Source: Fragum whitleyi (taxonomy: Eukaryota; Mollusca; Bivalvia; Cardiida; Cardiidae). From it: a stretch of DNA of 64,000 bases. Below are positions 26,601 through 41,600 of the stretch, piece by piece. The notes beneath the pieces were generated by a model. That model did no database searches and had not been told where the DNA came from. It saw nothing but the letters and a program-made list of their open reading frames with translations. Numbering within the stretch: position 1 is the first letter of the stretch; the number at the start of each line of letters is the position of its first letter. The translations under genes and the position numbers were made by a program. Location of the stretch: NCBI GenBank assembly GCA_948146395.1, contig OX411543.1, forward strand, positions 36,723,058-36,787,057, given 5' to 3'.

Positions 26601-29600
26601 TGTTTATCTTCAAAATCTTTAAATGTGAATAAAGTTATCAAATGCATTATAATGCATCAGCATGACGCTGAATTCTGCAATTTTGATCCAAATACATCGA
26701 TAAAAACGCGCTAATTCTGTGATTATGAGATAAATGGAAAATTTATATACATTTTGAATGCATCGTTAATTACAGAATTTAAGTAGGTTAAAAAACGTCA
26801 TAACAATGCTTTAAAAAATATCATAAAGTTCTCACAGTCAATGTCATGGTCGGCTACGGTTTCAAGTTACACCTGACTAGCAAGTCACGGGGATGCAACT
26901 AGGAAGTTGTTCAGGTTCCAGGATTATAAAACTTTTCTCATTCTCGACTCAGAATTTTCTTGAACTTAGAATTCAAATGAATGTATGAACATAGAATATT
27001 ATATTCTGAGTTCCAATAGAAAGTGTGCACTCTCACTTTTTGATATTTTCCTTAATTTTTCAAACTAAGAGAAACTTTTGATGGTAAAATCATTGCATAT
27101 TTTAGATATGGCCCTTTAGAAACGAGGCATCAAGCCGCTTTCGATAAATTTGCTTATACTGTTGACACATGGTCAGCACTTAGGGTGTCGATATTTGTCC
27201 TCCTAAAATTTCCTTTCCATAGGGAGGGATATTTGCTTATATGGCATTTTCGAGTTTGACACGGGTCTTCCTGCCATTTCCAAACAGAAGTCTGAGTTTG
27301 CATACAGACGTTATATCAGCGTCAACATATATCAATATACCGTCAGATCAAACAGTAAAATGACGTTCTGCAAGATGTTTTGATACTTAAGGGAGGACGC
27401 ACTAGCGGAAACATACAATTCATAATGAATCGTGAATGCTGATTTAATTTTGTGCCGCGTTTTTTCGCGTGGGTTTTATTTTTGCCCAACCACAAAAATT
27501 ATAGGTCAAACTAAGTTATTGCATTGTGTACAGTATGTGAATTTATTACAATGTAGGACACAAAAATTTAACTGATTGTAATTTCAAAATAATTATTCAC
27601 CAACTGTAGAATGTACAAGCAAATTACTCAAAATCAAAGATCCTTTACTAGCCGAAAACTATTGAGCGCCGTGCGATTTATTTCTGAAAATTTCGATGGC
27701 CAATAGCAGAGCTTGACACTAACTACTTTTAGCCATCATTCTGAGAGACCTGTAAGCCAAACATTTTACAGGTCCTCCATGATAACAAAAGGTCCTGCAT
27801 GAATATTGTGTTTGATTTTTAGCAATTTCAGGGAGTAATTACAAGAAAAACATTGTTGTAAAAGAAGAAATTGCTTTCGACAAGCAATTTCTTCTATTTC
27901 TACATTTTTTTTCATTTTTCCATTTGGTATTGCAAGTCTTAGTATTGGAGAAGCAATAATTTTTTTAAAAGAATTGATAAATTTGAAATACTAAGCACTG
28001 CCATTAACTATAGGCCTGCAGGACCTGCAGCGCGGTTTCATCTACCAGTCCCCCCTAAAATCCACAGGTCTCGGGCCTGAGGACTGGTGTTAGTGTCGAT
28101 CCCTGCCAAAAGTCTCGAGGTTTGTCATGCAAAATTATGTGACGGTACGTGGAGAAAGTTCTGAGATATTCGAATTTTAAAAGTGCATACTTTTATATAA
28201 AACTAAGTATTTAAATAAGTTGTTAATTGATAACAACTTATTAATATTTTCTTTCGTGATCATACAATTATGTTAATCTTAAGTTAAAATTTTCTGAAAA
28301 TTCCCAGTTGAGAAAAAGAAACATCTTATAATCCTTGGCCTGGAACGGTTGAACTGTTTATATAGCTAAGCTAAAGTTATAAAAATAAGGGAAATTCTTG
28401 GTTGAGAATGAGAAAAAGTCTTAGTATCTTGGCCCAGAAATTATGTATATTAGTTATTTTATAGCTCACGCTGACAAATGACTAAATCGTTTCTTATCTT
28501 AGTCTAAGATTCCCATTTTAAACGATTGGTAAAGGCAATTATGTTTTTAAAAATCAAACGAATATACAGTTGAATTGACAATCACTCCGATCAAAACAAG
28601 TCTTAATCACTCGCTCAGCACTCCACTTTTTGTATTCAAAACACTCACTCTAGTAATCCAAAAACGCTCCGAAAACGTTTCAAAACGTTTTGAAATCATT
28701 CAAAACGACCACCTTACTATCCATATCGATTGAAATATTGCACGATTTTATTGGCTAGTGTGGATTTAAAAGCTTCTGATTGGCCTGTGAAGACGCACAA
28801 ACAGAAAAGGAGGTTGATTTTTATTAAAGATCTGAGAAAACATAAGCACGGATTCCCAAGGGAAGGATTGTTACTAATTTTAAAACGTTTTAATTATCTT
28901 ATTTTTTCCCCTTTCAGAATTATAAAAGGGCACACGAGCAAGCCTCTGGACGACAGTGCTTTAGCAAATGCTCGGCGTATAATGACGAAAATTGGATTTA
29001 CTGATCAGGTTCGTCTGTGTTGTCCATTGACTTTTACTCATTACCATACGATCTGCTTTTTGACCCCCCCCCCCCTCCCCCGCCAAAAAAAAACCATTGT
29101 GGTTAATGAAAAAATTGCTTTTAGCAAGCAATTTCTGCATTTACCAAAATGTTTTCTATCCGAATAGACAAAAATATTTAAGATATTTTGTACTCTTAGT
29201 TGTCGCTTGCGAATTTCTATTAGTTTTCCCAGTCTTAAAAATTGTGTTGCATCGAAGGGCATAACTATTAAAAGACAACCAAACTTCCAAATACAGTCCT
29301 AGTTTTGAAAGACAACTTCAAGATGTGTATCTATTTTTAATTGTGCAGAAGCACAATAAGAGCGGTTCTGCCCGGATTGCATTTAATCAAAATTTACAAA
29401 ACCTACCTTTGTCCCATCTCTCTCTAGCTTTATCAACGACAAAAACAGATGCATACTTACAATTAATAATTGACAAGGGGAATGATATTCGAATAATTTT
29501 GATATGAAATTGGATGAGTGTGGTGAGCGGATTTTAAAGGAAATTCAAAGGGGGGGGGGGTTAATCTAAAATCGCATATCTTGTTCAAGATTTCAAGATG

Positions 29601-32600
29601 TTGCTGACTGTAGGTAGATAGATACCTAAACAGAGATGGTTTGTTTGTTTGAATGGGGTTGAACGCCGCTTTTAACAATCTTACAGTCAAATCGCGGCGG
29701 CTGGAGCACCTAACAATGGATTCCTGGTATTTCTCAAACCAGTATTACCAGTACATCTTTTCCTAGCCCCCCAGCTGCTATCCACATAGGTCCACGATTA
29801 TCAACCCAATTTGGGAGACAAATAGTCAGAAATAATGAGTGTCGCCGTAGGGAATCGAACCAGGGCCATATTACTAAACTTCTTACGAAAAGATTAATCG
29901 TAAGTCAAAATCACAAATCGTACCTTGTGTTTTCATTTATTGTTAGATTCTGCCTTGCAATATCTCTTTGGAATCGTCTGTACACGACGATTCCAATGAG
30001 ATAATGAATGGCAGAATGCCACATTTTGTTACTACTGTAGAACCAACCTTAACTTTTGGCTAACGCAAAAAATGGTCGTAAGATGTTTATTTAAACAGGC
30101 CACTGGTCCTTTAGAGAGTCCGATGCGCTATGACGGCGCATAGATTGGTGTTCAATCAGGTTTAATAACAATTGCGATGTCGATCCTCTGTGAAACCTCC
30201 TAGTTCGTTCCAAGAATCATTTGGTCAATCTTTATACAAATATTACTCATTAAAGGATATTATTCATACTTACTTTATCTATTAATAGAACGTGTTTATC
30301 GTCAATTAAAGTTTTTAATTGGCTATGAAATACTCTGTTTGCACCTTGCACACCTCCGTAACCACACTGTTTCCTTATTTAGTATCTCATGTTATAAAAT
30401 TCATAAAAGCACGAGCATTTTCGTCTTAAAAATCTTAATCTTAACTTAATGAAGAATTAATCATTTTAGATCAAAATACAATTGTGGCACACTGCGATAT
30501 CCTCTCATATAACATAAAATGATAATCTTATTTCTTATTTGTGAACTGTTCATCAAAAAGGGACCATCTGGGAACTCTGCAAAATCAATATTTGAAAAAG
30601 AGGTTATTAATAACACATGCCAACAAGAGGTCGAATTTCATTTATATTTTATTGGAAGGTAGATTGTTTATTCAAGTTTCAGAAAACAAGTGATGCAAAA
30701 GGTTTCAACCTTAAGGCAGTGGACCCATAATAGTTAAGCAACGTTTCAAAAGTAATGAACTTTAACAGTGTTAACCGAGGTTTCCTAATGATTTTCATTA
30801 GGAAACCTCGGTCAACATTGTGAAAGTTCATGAGCGCCGAAATGTTGCGGAACTATTACGGTTCCACTACCTTAATAAGTATGTGAAGTCTGAGTAGGAT
30901 CGGCACTTTACGCATTTTCAGATGATATTCATTCTTTATTTAATCATTAACTTTGTTATACAGAGTAATCAATTCATTCTAAATTGGCCCATTATTTAAG
31001 ATATATTCGTTATTTTACTTTTGTAGTATTCATAAAGACTTCTACATCTCAAAGTTTAAGGATAGGGGAGGATCAAATTTTCAAAAAATTATGAAATTAT
31101 GATAATCATCAGAAATACAATACAAAGAGATACCAAATCTAAGTTTACAAGTCGTCCAAAATGTTGCGGAACTGTTACGGTTCCACTACCTTAAAACATT
31201 TATGCATTTTATTTTAACTTCTACCTTCAGCACATCGACGACATGTACCGTATTCTAGCCGCCATTCTTGTAGTCGTGAATGTGAAATTTGACGAGGAGG
31301 AAACCACGGGTCTAACTGTGTTACGAGAGGACTCCGAGATGGAAGTTATACCCATTGGTAGGTGCTCAACTGCAGGGCGTTCAGGATGACGAAATGGCAC
31401 TAACAGTTTGGCAATTATATCCCGCTTTGCGCGCAAGCGCGTGCAAAGCAGGGTTTAATTGGCAAACATTTTGCACTGCTTTGTCATTCTGAGCACAAGG
31501 CTGTTTTTTCACATAGGTTTCTATGTATACTCTTCAAAAAAAGTTCTTTGACATTTGATCTATATGCAGATTATAATTTCGACATAAATATCTATATGTA
31601 TGAGCAAAGTCAATCAATGAAGGTGAAGTCAATGCATCTATACACTGCATTTAAACAAAATTACTTTTTTGATCAAAGATTTGTAACAGAGACGTTGATT
31701 AAGGACGTTACGTTGCACTTGTCCTATAGTGGCAAACTTGACCTCTCTTATCTGGTTCCACACTTTCTCACCAGAGATCCAACTTAGACTGGAGACCTAA
31801 GTGTTCGTTGACGAAGCAGTTAGATAGAAAAATCCCAAATAACGTTACGCCGTTCGACGTCCTGGACGAACGTTGTCATCCAGCGTCAGACTGATCTGGT
31901 TCTATACATAACGCTGTGAGGCATGTTATATGCGATGCAAAAGGTACAAGATAGTCTGTCCGGAAACAACAAAATCATTTGCAACGGCTTGTCTTATAGA
32001 GCCTGCTTTGTGGCGACCAAAAACTTTATGACGTTGTTCCTCCATTTGCTTGACATGTTTTCATTACAGATGTGTGCCTAGACGTTCAATTCTAAAAGTA
32101 ATTTAGCAATGGCATTTCATCCACACCGCAATGGAGAGCTATCAGGACTGTTCAGTTAATCTTGAACTGCACGTGCTGAATGAGAATTCAGATTTTACGT
32201 TATTTGGCGTTGACGCCTCTATTGAGAAACGTTGTCGGGTACTTTATCGCAGTTACGTGTGATATTCTCACATCTTAATTACTGTTCACAAATCAATCAA
32301 AATTAATTGAAGTTTTTACATGAACTCAGAAAAATCGTATGTTAAATCAGTGTCAAAGAACTTTTTTTGAAGAGTATATAACATTCTCTTCACTTTATTT
32401 ATTGTATATTCTCTGTCCTTTTCAACGATTTTTATGTATAGTCTGAGCCATATTTCTTTTTCATTATGTAAATGGTTAAAGACATATTTATGTCGATTTT
32501 GCCTTTTAATAAATGTTTAGAATGTATAAATGCTGTTTTTTCAAACGATTAAAACTTAATGAAACAGAAAATGAACAAGTAGATGATATATAAAATAAAC

Positions 32601-35600
32601 AATCAAAACCGAAATTACCATGGGTTTCCATTGCAATTTGACGACGAATAGATATGCAACAAATTGATGGGTTCATCTGAGGTGCGTTCGTTTGAGCGAG
32701 ATTTCTAAGATTTTTTTCCCTAAGATTAAGATATGTAAGATAAAGCATTCGGTAGAGCGATATTTTTAAGCGACTAAATAAGAATCTTAAGCTATCTAAA
32801 TGATGTGGAAACGAAGGGTGGTTTTGCATTGGCTTAAAACGATAAGTCATGGCGTCGTCGAATGTTTACATTGAAATTATCGAAAATTGGTCATTATGAC
32901 GTTAAAAACACTCATTAAGCGGGATTTTATTTCTTGCTCTAACGAACGCATTTCAGCCTGAGATAGGTTTTTCGAATGTTTTGAGATTGCTCAAATAAAT
33001 GTCGTTGTTGTTGTTGTTGTTGTTGCTGGTGCTGGTGACGTTGTTATTGTTTCTCAGTTATATTTACTTGTTTCAGTATGTAACCTCCTCCACATAGAAG
33101 CAGGAGAACTTATCCCAGCCCTCATTTCTAACACAAGTTACACGGCCAAAGGAGGTAAGTAAACACACTTTTAATCCTTTCCCGTGTTCTCAAAATTTAG
33201 ACTAGTCAAAAGTCAAAGTTTGCGGACGACAATGAAAAAAAGATAGAAATTTGTATTGAAGTTATCCTTTATGGTGAAATATTATTGCTAGGAGAAATTG
33301 CTTGTAAAAAGAAATTTCTTCTTTGCCACAATATTTTCTCAAGTTTTTAAACCAATGGGATGAATAATTCAAACTCTGGAAGGTAAAAGTAAATCAACCC
33401 CGCCAGTCTCTTGTGGTAGTGTTTTCATTGCGTTTAAGCATGGCCGTGGAGGATAACATTTTCTCTAACATATGTATGACGATGGTGTTTGTATCTTTAT
33501 CATTATTATCATTATCTTTACTATTATCATTATTATTTTTGTGCTTTTATTTTCGTCATTATCATTATTTCCAGAATTGATCACGTCTGGTAAAATAATA
33601 CAGAAAGCCAAAGACGGACGAGACGCCTTCGCCAAGTATCTGTACAGTTGTCTGTTTGATGCTCTAGTCCGACAAATCAACATGTTTCTGAAACACATGT
33701 CAGGATCGCATAGAAAGTAAGCTGTATACTATACGTGTCACATTTTTTCAAGGTCCTTTCCCCTTCTCTTTCTTTTATACATGTCATTTTATCCCCACTC
33801 CAGTTTCTTTAAATGTGCACTTAGTTTATGCTATTTTCCCGTTATCTGTTAACTTGGCCTTTAAGCTTCTTTGAAATTTAAGCAAAACCAGGGAACAATA
33901 AAAGCTATGAAAATTTGACACATTACATTATCAGGGATAGAATATAAACATAGGCCTATTAGCCTGTTCGATCAGAGCCTTCACTCATTCGCAACACCAC
34001 TCGGTCAATCTCACGATAAACCTCGGATTACATAGACGGACTATTTTTAAAAAAATACGGGAAAACCTTGGAAAAACTCGATTGCGTCCTTTAAAATGGC
34101 GTTAGCCCTCGAAACTGTGAGTGAAAACATTCGACGTCGCCAACGCTACTCGTTTAAGTCACTGACGTGAAACCAGCGTATCCTTATACAAATATCATAA
34201 GTATCATTAATAACGGCTGAAAAAAAGCTTAATTTTTGAGAATGATTCGTCATTCTCAAAAATTAAGATTTTTCAGCTGTTATTTAATGTAAAATATATA
34301 AATCTACAGTGCTAGGTTTTCTTACACTGTTTCCGCCTAACAAAATGCACGACTTTGTTATATACCCATCGGCCTTACATACATCCGAGGTCTTTTGCAG
34401 TTTATTGAAATGGCCGAGTGATGTTCCGAATGAGCCTTCACTATGTGCTCTGGAGTTAGTGACTGGACCAAGACAATGCAATTTACAAGTGACTGTCCAT
34501 TCGTAAAATGTAAGCCCTACATGTAAAGCGAAATTGCTTTGAAAAGTCTCTTGCATACTTACTTATTATATAAGATTATTGGACTGGGTCTGAATTCTAG
34601 AATTAAGATTTTCTTATATACGTTCGGTTTCCTAGTTTATTTGAAAGGCAAATATTCAAATGATTCTTCGACTTTCTTTTTCAAGAAGTGTCCTCTCCCG
34701 AGAAAGCCAATTTACTTGTGAGCTCAGTATTTTGGATATCGCTGGGTTTGAAAACTTGACCAATCCTGGCGATCGTAACAGCTATGAGCAACTGCTGATT
34801 AATATAACAAACGAGCACATGCACCAGTTTTTCTTAAGGAAGGTATTCAAGGCGGAGTTAGAGACCTACGAGAGGGAGGGCGTTAAATGTGATGACCTCC
34901 CAGACACCGGGCTCCTTGACAACCGTGACGTCATCGATCTACTCTCCAAGGTATATTTGATAATTCAGACTCACATACAGTAAAGCGGTTTTGTATCCAT
35001 TGAAACACGAACCGTAAATATATGTGACCCGTCACGCGAAAAAGGACCATCAAGGTAGTGCACAAAAGATCGACCCTAGTCATACTGCGCGGATTGCGCA
35101 GACTGGCTAGGGTCTAAACTTTTCGCATTTTGGTTATTTTCTGAATCTAGATTGAATAATCTACCTTCCAGAGAAAGAATTTTTGAAATGCGACCTCTGG
35201 TTGATCTATGCTGGACCAAATCTCTTTTTTAAATATTTATTGAAAATAGTTCCCAGATGGTCCTTTTTCGCGTGGCGGGTCACATATACATTGATAGTCC
35301 CCGGTAGAAAAAAATACGTTTTGTTGCGTAACATTATAGTAAATGATATTCTTTGAAGGCGAATGTTTCTACTGATGTGCTTAAATGTTACAATTTTCAA
35401 AGATATAAACAACATTATATCACAAATGATGATATTGTAAAAAACCCTTTCAGTCACGTTTGCTTCCTTTGCTTCACTATAGTATTCTGTATTGTATACC
35501 AACAAAGCATGAATCGAAACTGATAAATAGTATAGATCTATATAGATAGTATAGATCTATATTACTTTTTATTTCCTATATCCCTCGTATATTTCAGTCC

Positions 35601-38600
35601 AAACTTGGCATTATGGGTATTTTAGAAGACTGTACGTCTCACCCAAAGGAGACGGATGAGGGGTTTGTCCGACAAATCAACAAGTTTAATCACACAAGAG
35701 AAAACTTTAGGTTGAATCCTAGAGACGTCTGTGCTTTTCGTATCAAACATTTCGCAGGAGAGGTTTGTGTTTTCTTTTTAAGGTAGTGGATCCGTATTAG
35801 TTCCGAAACATTTCAAAACTCTTTCACAAAGAAAACCAATGTTTCCTAATGAAATCATAAGGAAACCTCGGTTAACATTGTTAAAGATCTTGACTCCCGA
35901 AACGTTGCCGAATTTTTACAAGTCCACAACCTCAATCCTATCCATCACATACAGTCTTATTAAAAGGGGCTTCTAATTTACATGATTTTAGATGTTCAAT
36001 TTTACTGTTTATATGAATCATGATTTATATAAGAAATTAATGGTTATTTTCATTACAATTGGTATGTTTATAGCTTAATTAAATGTGTGCAAAATGCATT
36101 TTGAAAATTGAACGTCTGCTAACTTCAAGGTCAAATTTTACTTTACAGCATGACTTTAAAATATACGAAGCTCTTTACCGTGTTTGATGTTTTGCATAAT
36201 TGTTTTGTTCGGGGGAAATATCAGCATAAACAGCAAGACGGACTGATTTGGCTTACTGCATGTTTGTTACTCAATACACCTTTTATTCACTTCAACAGGT
36301 AGAGTACGACGCTCGTGGGTTTCTGGACAAAAACAGAGACACGCTCACAGAAGATTTGAAAAAGTGTCTTCAAAAATCAGACAACTTCTTTTTACCTAGG
36401 TAAGAAAACACCTTTTCTATGTTTTTGTTTGAAGCATGGAAAATATATCCAATTTAAACATATCAAATTTTACAATATAAGTAAAGATAGTTTACATTTC
36501 GAACGGAAAATGGACCTTTTTTACTCAGAATCGTTCATCCATCATCCATAATCGAACACCTGACACCCGAATGACGGCATGCGTTGTAGTTATTCACTTA
36601 GGTTTCAATTTTATTAATATTTCATTTTAACACTTGAACTTGGTAGACATGAAGGACGCATACATGCAGTCTGGTCGACCTTTGACTTCACTTCCAAGAC
36701 TGAATAAAAAGTTAATGAATTTGGCATTTTGTTAAAAAAAATCAAATTCAGCAAATTCAGCAACATACAACCTTTTGGGTAATAAGCTGGTCCCAAATTT
36801 TGAATATGCCCTTTTTTACCCGTTAAAGGTTGTTACTAATAGAAATGGTCTCCTGTAGAGTTACCAAATTCTACGTAAAAATGTGACCCGTTACGCGAAA
36901 AGGGACCATCTGGGACGTGTCGACCCTCGTCAGACTGCGCGGATTGTGCAAACTGACTAGGAATGAAATATTCCGCACTTTACTTTTTTCACAATATAGA
37001 ATAATCAATCTACCTCTGGCATTTATGAAATGCGGCCTCTGGTTGGCCTGTTCTTGAACCAATTTCTGTTTCAAATATTTACTTTACTTAGTTCCCAGAT
37101 GGTCCCTTTTCGTGTGACGGGTCACAAAAAGTTCGGGTTGATTGAAGATAGTCTTTGAAAGGATACTATAAAAGACTGCAAATAAATTAGATTTGATCCA
37201 TGATTTAAATTATCTTTATGTGTATTCAACTTATTTTTGGTCCCTTTTCGTGTTTGTTATATATGTTTTAGATTGAATCCATAATTCAAATAATCTTTAT
37301 ATATGTTTTAGTTTGTAACCATAATTCAAATAGTCTTTATATGTGTTTTAGATTGAATCTATAATCTTTATCTGTGTTTTATGCCTTATTTCAAATTACC
37401 TCTATCTATGTTTTAGATTTAATCAATAATTCAAATTCTCTATATCCATGATTTAGATTTAACCTATATCAAAATAATCTTTATCTATATTTTACAGACC
37501 TTCAAATTTTCCAGACAGTATTTCAAAACGAACGATAGAAAGAGTTCAAAACAAGTAAGTCATCTTGTCTAGCTATTCTCCAGGAATTTGATTTGAATTT
37601 GGGTTTTACGTCGCTTTCAACAATCTCTCAGTTATATCGCGACGACTGGAGCACCTAACGATGGATTCCTGGTATTTCTCACACCAGTACTACCACCACA
37701 TCCCTTTCCTAGCCTCCAGTTGCCATTCCACATAGGTTTACGATAATCTACCCATTGGTGGAAGACAAATGTCGGAAAGGATAAGTGCCGCGGCCGGGGA
37801 TCGAACCCGTGCGAATATAGACCCCTGTATTAGAAGTCCGGCGCGCTACTATACAGCAAACTATATCGTTTCGCTTCGTTTATTGTAGCTCATTGACTCC
37901 GCCGCTTGACCAACGGCACAGTCAACTGCAGCCCTGCGTTCAGAATGACGAAACGGTGCATATTGTTTCTATATTTTATCCAGCTTTGCACGTGCGCTTG
38001 TGTGCAAAGCAGGGTAGAATATGCAAACAGTTTGCACCGTTTTGTCTTCCTGAACGCAGGGCACTTTTTTTTTTTTATAAAATTTCATATATAAGGTGAA
38101 TATATCATCTTGTCGAACCAAGGGTTACGAACGTTTTACTTATCTTACGTATTCGAGAAGATCTTATCGATTCGATACCCCTTGACTCGTGAAGATGGGT
38201 GAATATATGATCGTGGATATGAAATTTTACGTCGAATGTACAGCTTACCACTTTAAGTCGCCAGTCAACACAAATATTTGAGACGAAATGGCGAAACATA
38301 ACACAACCGTTATCCTGCCATGCGTTCAGGCTGACTAAACGGCATAAACAGTAAGCCAATTATACCCCGCTTTGCACGCAAGTGCACGTGCAAAGCAGGG
38401 TATAATTGACACACTGTTTGCGCCGTTTTATCATCCTGAACGCGTGAATTGATTTTTGGTTTGAAAGCATCGTCAAATTTATTTCATTGGGTTGTAAGTA
38501 ATTAAGACCACACTTGCATCTGTCTTGGGGAAAAAACGCTGTATTTCCCCAATGAATTTTTAGTTAATTATAGTTGTTTCCGCCCATATTTGTGTTATTT

Positions 38601-41600
38601 GTCTGATTGGCTGATAAATTGGTTTTTTTTTTATTCCTCAATGAATATCCTTTTGACTCCAAAGCTATTTTGTAAGCTCCCGCTCAAAGTAGTCCTATGT
38701 TTCTTAATTGATTGATCTGTATTTTTTTTTTTTTTTTGTTGTTTGTTTGTTTGTTTGTTTCCTTGTATTGAAATCGTGATAAACGTAGAGAGTATTTTTG
38801 GTTTAATAGTGGTATAACTAAAAACTCTGATCACACTAGTTAATGAATGTTCTCCGTTTTTTAATAATTGTATGGAATCAACAAGTTCTTTATTCATCTT
38901 TAAATCTAATTACTTGTAGAAATGTTTTATTTACATTGACATTCGTCTTTTTCAAGGGACAGAGCCAAAAATACAAGAGCCAAATTACAAGGGTTCCTGT
39001 CAAAAGAATATCAGGTATTGCTTAACAGTTGACATTCTTGATTCCTCGATTTCAATCAGATCAAACAGAGGCGATTATAACTGAAGATCAAAATGTCACC
39101 AATAAAACACGATTTATGGCAGTATAAAAACATGTAAAAAATTTAAACTGATTGAGCTAGAATTGTTTAGATTTGCAGTGACTCTTATATTAGTTTATAC
39201 TACCTGATTTTCACTTGCATGCATGTTGAAAATTGTATTTGCAAGTAAAGCCTGACTCATATGATTTGTGCATCTAATACTTCAGCACTTTGTTATTTGA
39301 CAAAGCTTTAATTACCGTAAAAATTCTAATAGAACCCAATGCCCTAATATAACCCTGCCCATCTCTTCAGACGTCAAAATAAACCAATTTTGCCTTATTT
39401 TCAGAAAACTTGAAGCCGCTTATAAAACTCCACCAAATCAAAATCATTGATTTAACAGAGGGTCAATGTTACTTTTCCAGACGAAAAAAATATTAAGCTT
39501 TGATGGTGTGAATTCTTCTGTCAATAAATTTATCTTTCCTTGTTTTCCAGAAATCTTTACAAAGTCTTGTCAACAAGTTAGAGAAGGCAGAACCGCTTTT
39601 CGTAAGGTAATCTGTGGTTTTATACTGTCCGTATTGTTCTAAAACATCGTTACTATAACGTGATTAACGCAACTACGTTTAAGAATTAATTTATCAACAA
39701 AGTTAAAGAATCAAACAACGATATATTGCACTTGATGCTTATTCTTATATAAGTACTTATACTTTCTTATTTAAAAATACTTTTTTCTCTCAATTGGTAT
39801 GCTATATATCATTAGAAAAAGCCAAATTTTCGCTGATGAGCAAAATATTCTCGAAATTCCCCCGCAGTACTTCCAGGAAAGAAGCTTTTCGCTGGCAAAG
39901 GTGACTGCATCTTCGCAAACCAAGGGTTCTAGCTACACTTCGTTCCGTTAGGAACGTAGTGGAGCTAGAACCCTTGGCTTGCGAAGATGAAGTGACTGCA
40001 TAAAAACAGTTTTATCAAAGAATCTTTTAAAATTAAACTATGAATCCAGTTTATGAGGAAGAACCACCAAGTCGGTGGTCTAGAGGTAGAGCGTCGGCCT
40101 CTTGACCCAAAGGTCTTGAGTTCGATTCCCGGGAGCGGCTATCGATCTTGGTTCTTTCATTGGCCCACACATTCGGTGCGAGTACTGGTGAATTTTCCAG
40201 GAAGCAGAATCGAGAGGGATAAATCTAAGTTGTAAGAACTTGTCTCCCAATTGATGTAAAATAATAGGTTTAAACCAACCAACGGTTGCAAACAAAGCTT
40301 CCCCACTGTTTTCTCTTTCAAAGTCTGAGGTCAATCTGCTTGAGAAAGAAATAATTGTGGGTTGGGAGAATTGAATGAGGAAAATTGCATTCAGCCCAAA
40401 CTAAAATGACAAATGACAAAAGTGTCAGCTATTTAGAGACTTAATTAATTACGTGCAGACCACTTGTATTTCTATTTTCTAGGTGTATTAAATCAAACAA
40501 AGGCCAAGATGCTAATTGTTTTGACGAAGATTTTGTCAAAAAACAACTTCTCCGAAGTGGTGTTCTAGAAATCTCCAGAATTCGAAAACAAGGCTACTCC
40601 GTCCGTATGCTGTTTGAAGAGTTCTTGAAAAAGTAAGAAGTTTTTCGTCAAATAGAAAATTACTGCCAGATTATTAAAGAATATCGACGCCAAACGTGAT
40701 AATATTACAACATTTGCTTAGATGAACCTTTAGCTATATTGCATATTTACTTTTTATCGTATGTTGATGAAATTTAATTGTTTTGGAGGAGGATCGATTT
40801 ATTTTTTCATCAAATAAACAACAAAATCTCTTTTTTCACGAGAAGGGGAGAAGATTTATCGATCTTCCTAGAAAAACAAACGATTTCTGTTTCTTTATGT
40901 AAAAGGGAGACGAAATGTGAACATTTTATATCAATTTGTCTTAAGCGCGTCATTTCGCACGTTATTACCTGGCAATATTATGGCGTCACATGCTGATTGG
41001 ACCCTGCTTTGATGACGTCAAATATGATGTAACTAGCGAAAGCGGGGTAAAATCTTTTGGTAATTTTACTGTCAAACCATTGATGTAATAGTCTTTTGAG
41101 ACATATCCATAATCCACCGTTATACACTGAAAATAAATATCAATTGCCTATTATAAAAAAAATCACAGGTTTCTTATTTACCTGTGATATTGATCCAATA
41201 ATTTTCGCGTGTCTTCTTTATTTTAGATTTGGAAAGATAGAAACTAACGGACCCAACCGTTTACCTCAAAGAGACCGTGTTGTAGAAATCCTCAAGGAGG
41301 CTGGTATTAAAGATTACACCACTGGTGACAGGCTGGTACGTCTTTTAGATACCTCTTTACAATGTTAAACAAGGTGTCCTAATGAGTCAATAGGAAACGT
41401 TGGTTAACAGGGTTAAAGTTAATGACTTCCAACTCGTTGCAGAACTGTTACGGGACAACAACATTAATTTATAAATCATGTAACTATCATATTCTCTGTG
41501 TGATTAATGAGATTTCAGATTCAAACGAATTCTGCGTTCATGTGAACATTTAGAAACAGTACCCTGTTTTTAAAGTGAATACTGATGCAAAGCGGGGTAA

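Larger units (their letters stand above)
24673..28917 (+). other. Intron 5 of chitin synthase
   Basis: 4.2-kb intron. It holds a family D palindrome, family F pieces, an (AT)-rich run at 26562-26600 and a decayed family A hairpin at 27835-27900. I see nothing else recognisable in 26185-27830, and no missing exon is needed because exons 5 and 6 join in frame. Confidence 0.8.
29009..31230 (+). other. Intron 6 of chitin synthase
   Basis: 2.2-kb intron with a decayed family A hairpin (29097-29160), a family F fragment, a SINE-2 copy, an ATCGTC hairpin (29964-30006), a family C fragment and one and a half family B palindromes. No coding signal was seen between them. Confidence 0.75.

Noticed and set aside
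27100..27200. Possible extra exon after a TTTTAG string in intron 5
   Set aside because: Exons 5 and 6 already join in phase with a continuous myosin match; no donor with a compatible frame is seen.
28730..28917. Coding extension of exon 6 upstream of its acceptor (open frame from 28730)
   Set aside because: The sequence before 28918 is a polypyrimidine tract and a family F fragment. Exon 5 joins 28918 in the correct phase and matches the myosin pattern.
32506..32850. 114-residue ORF on the minus strand
   Set aside because: No motif, no start or splice context; lies in intron 7 of the plus-strand gene.
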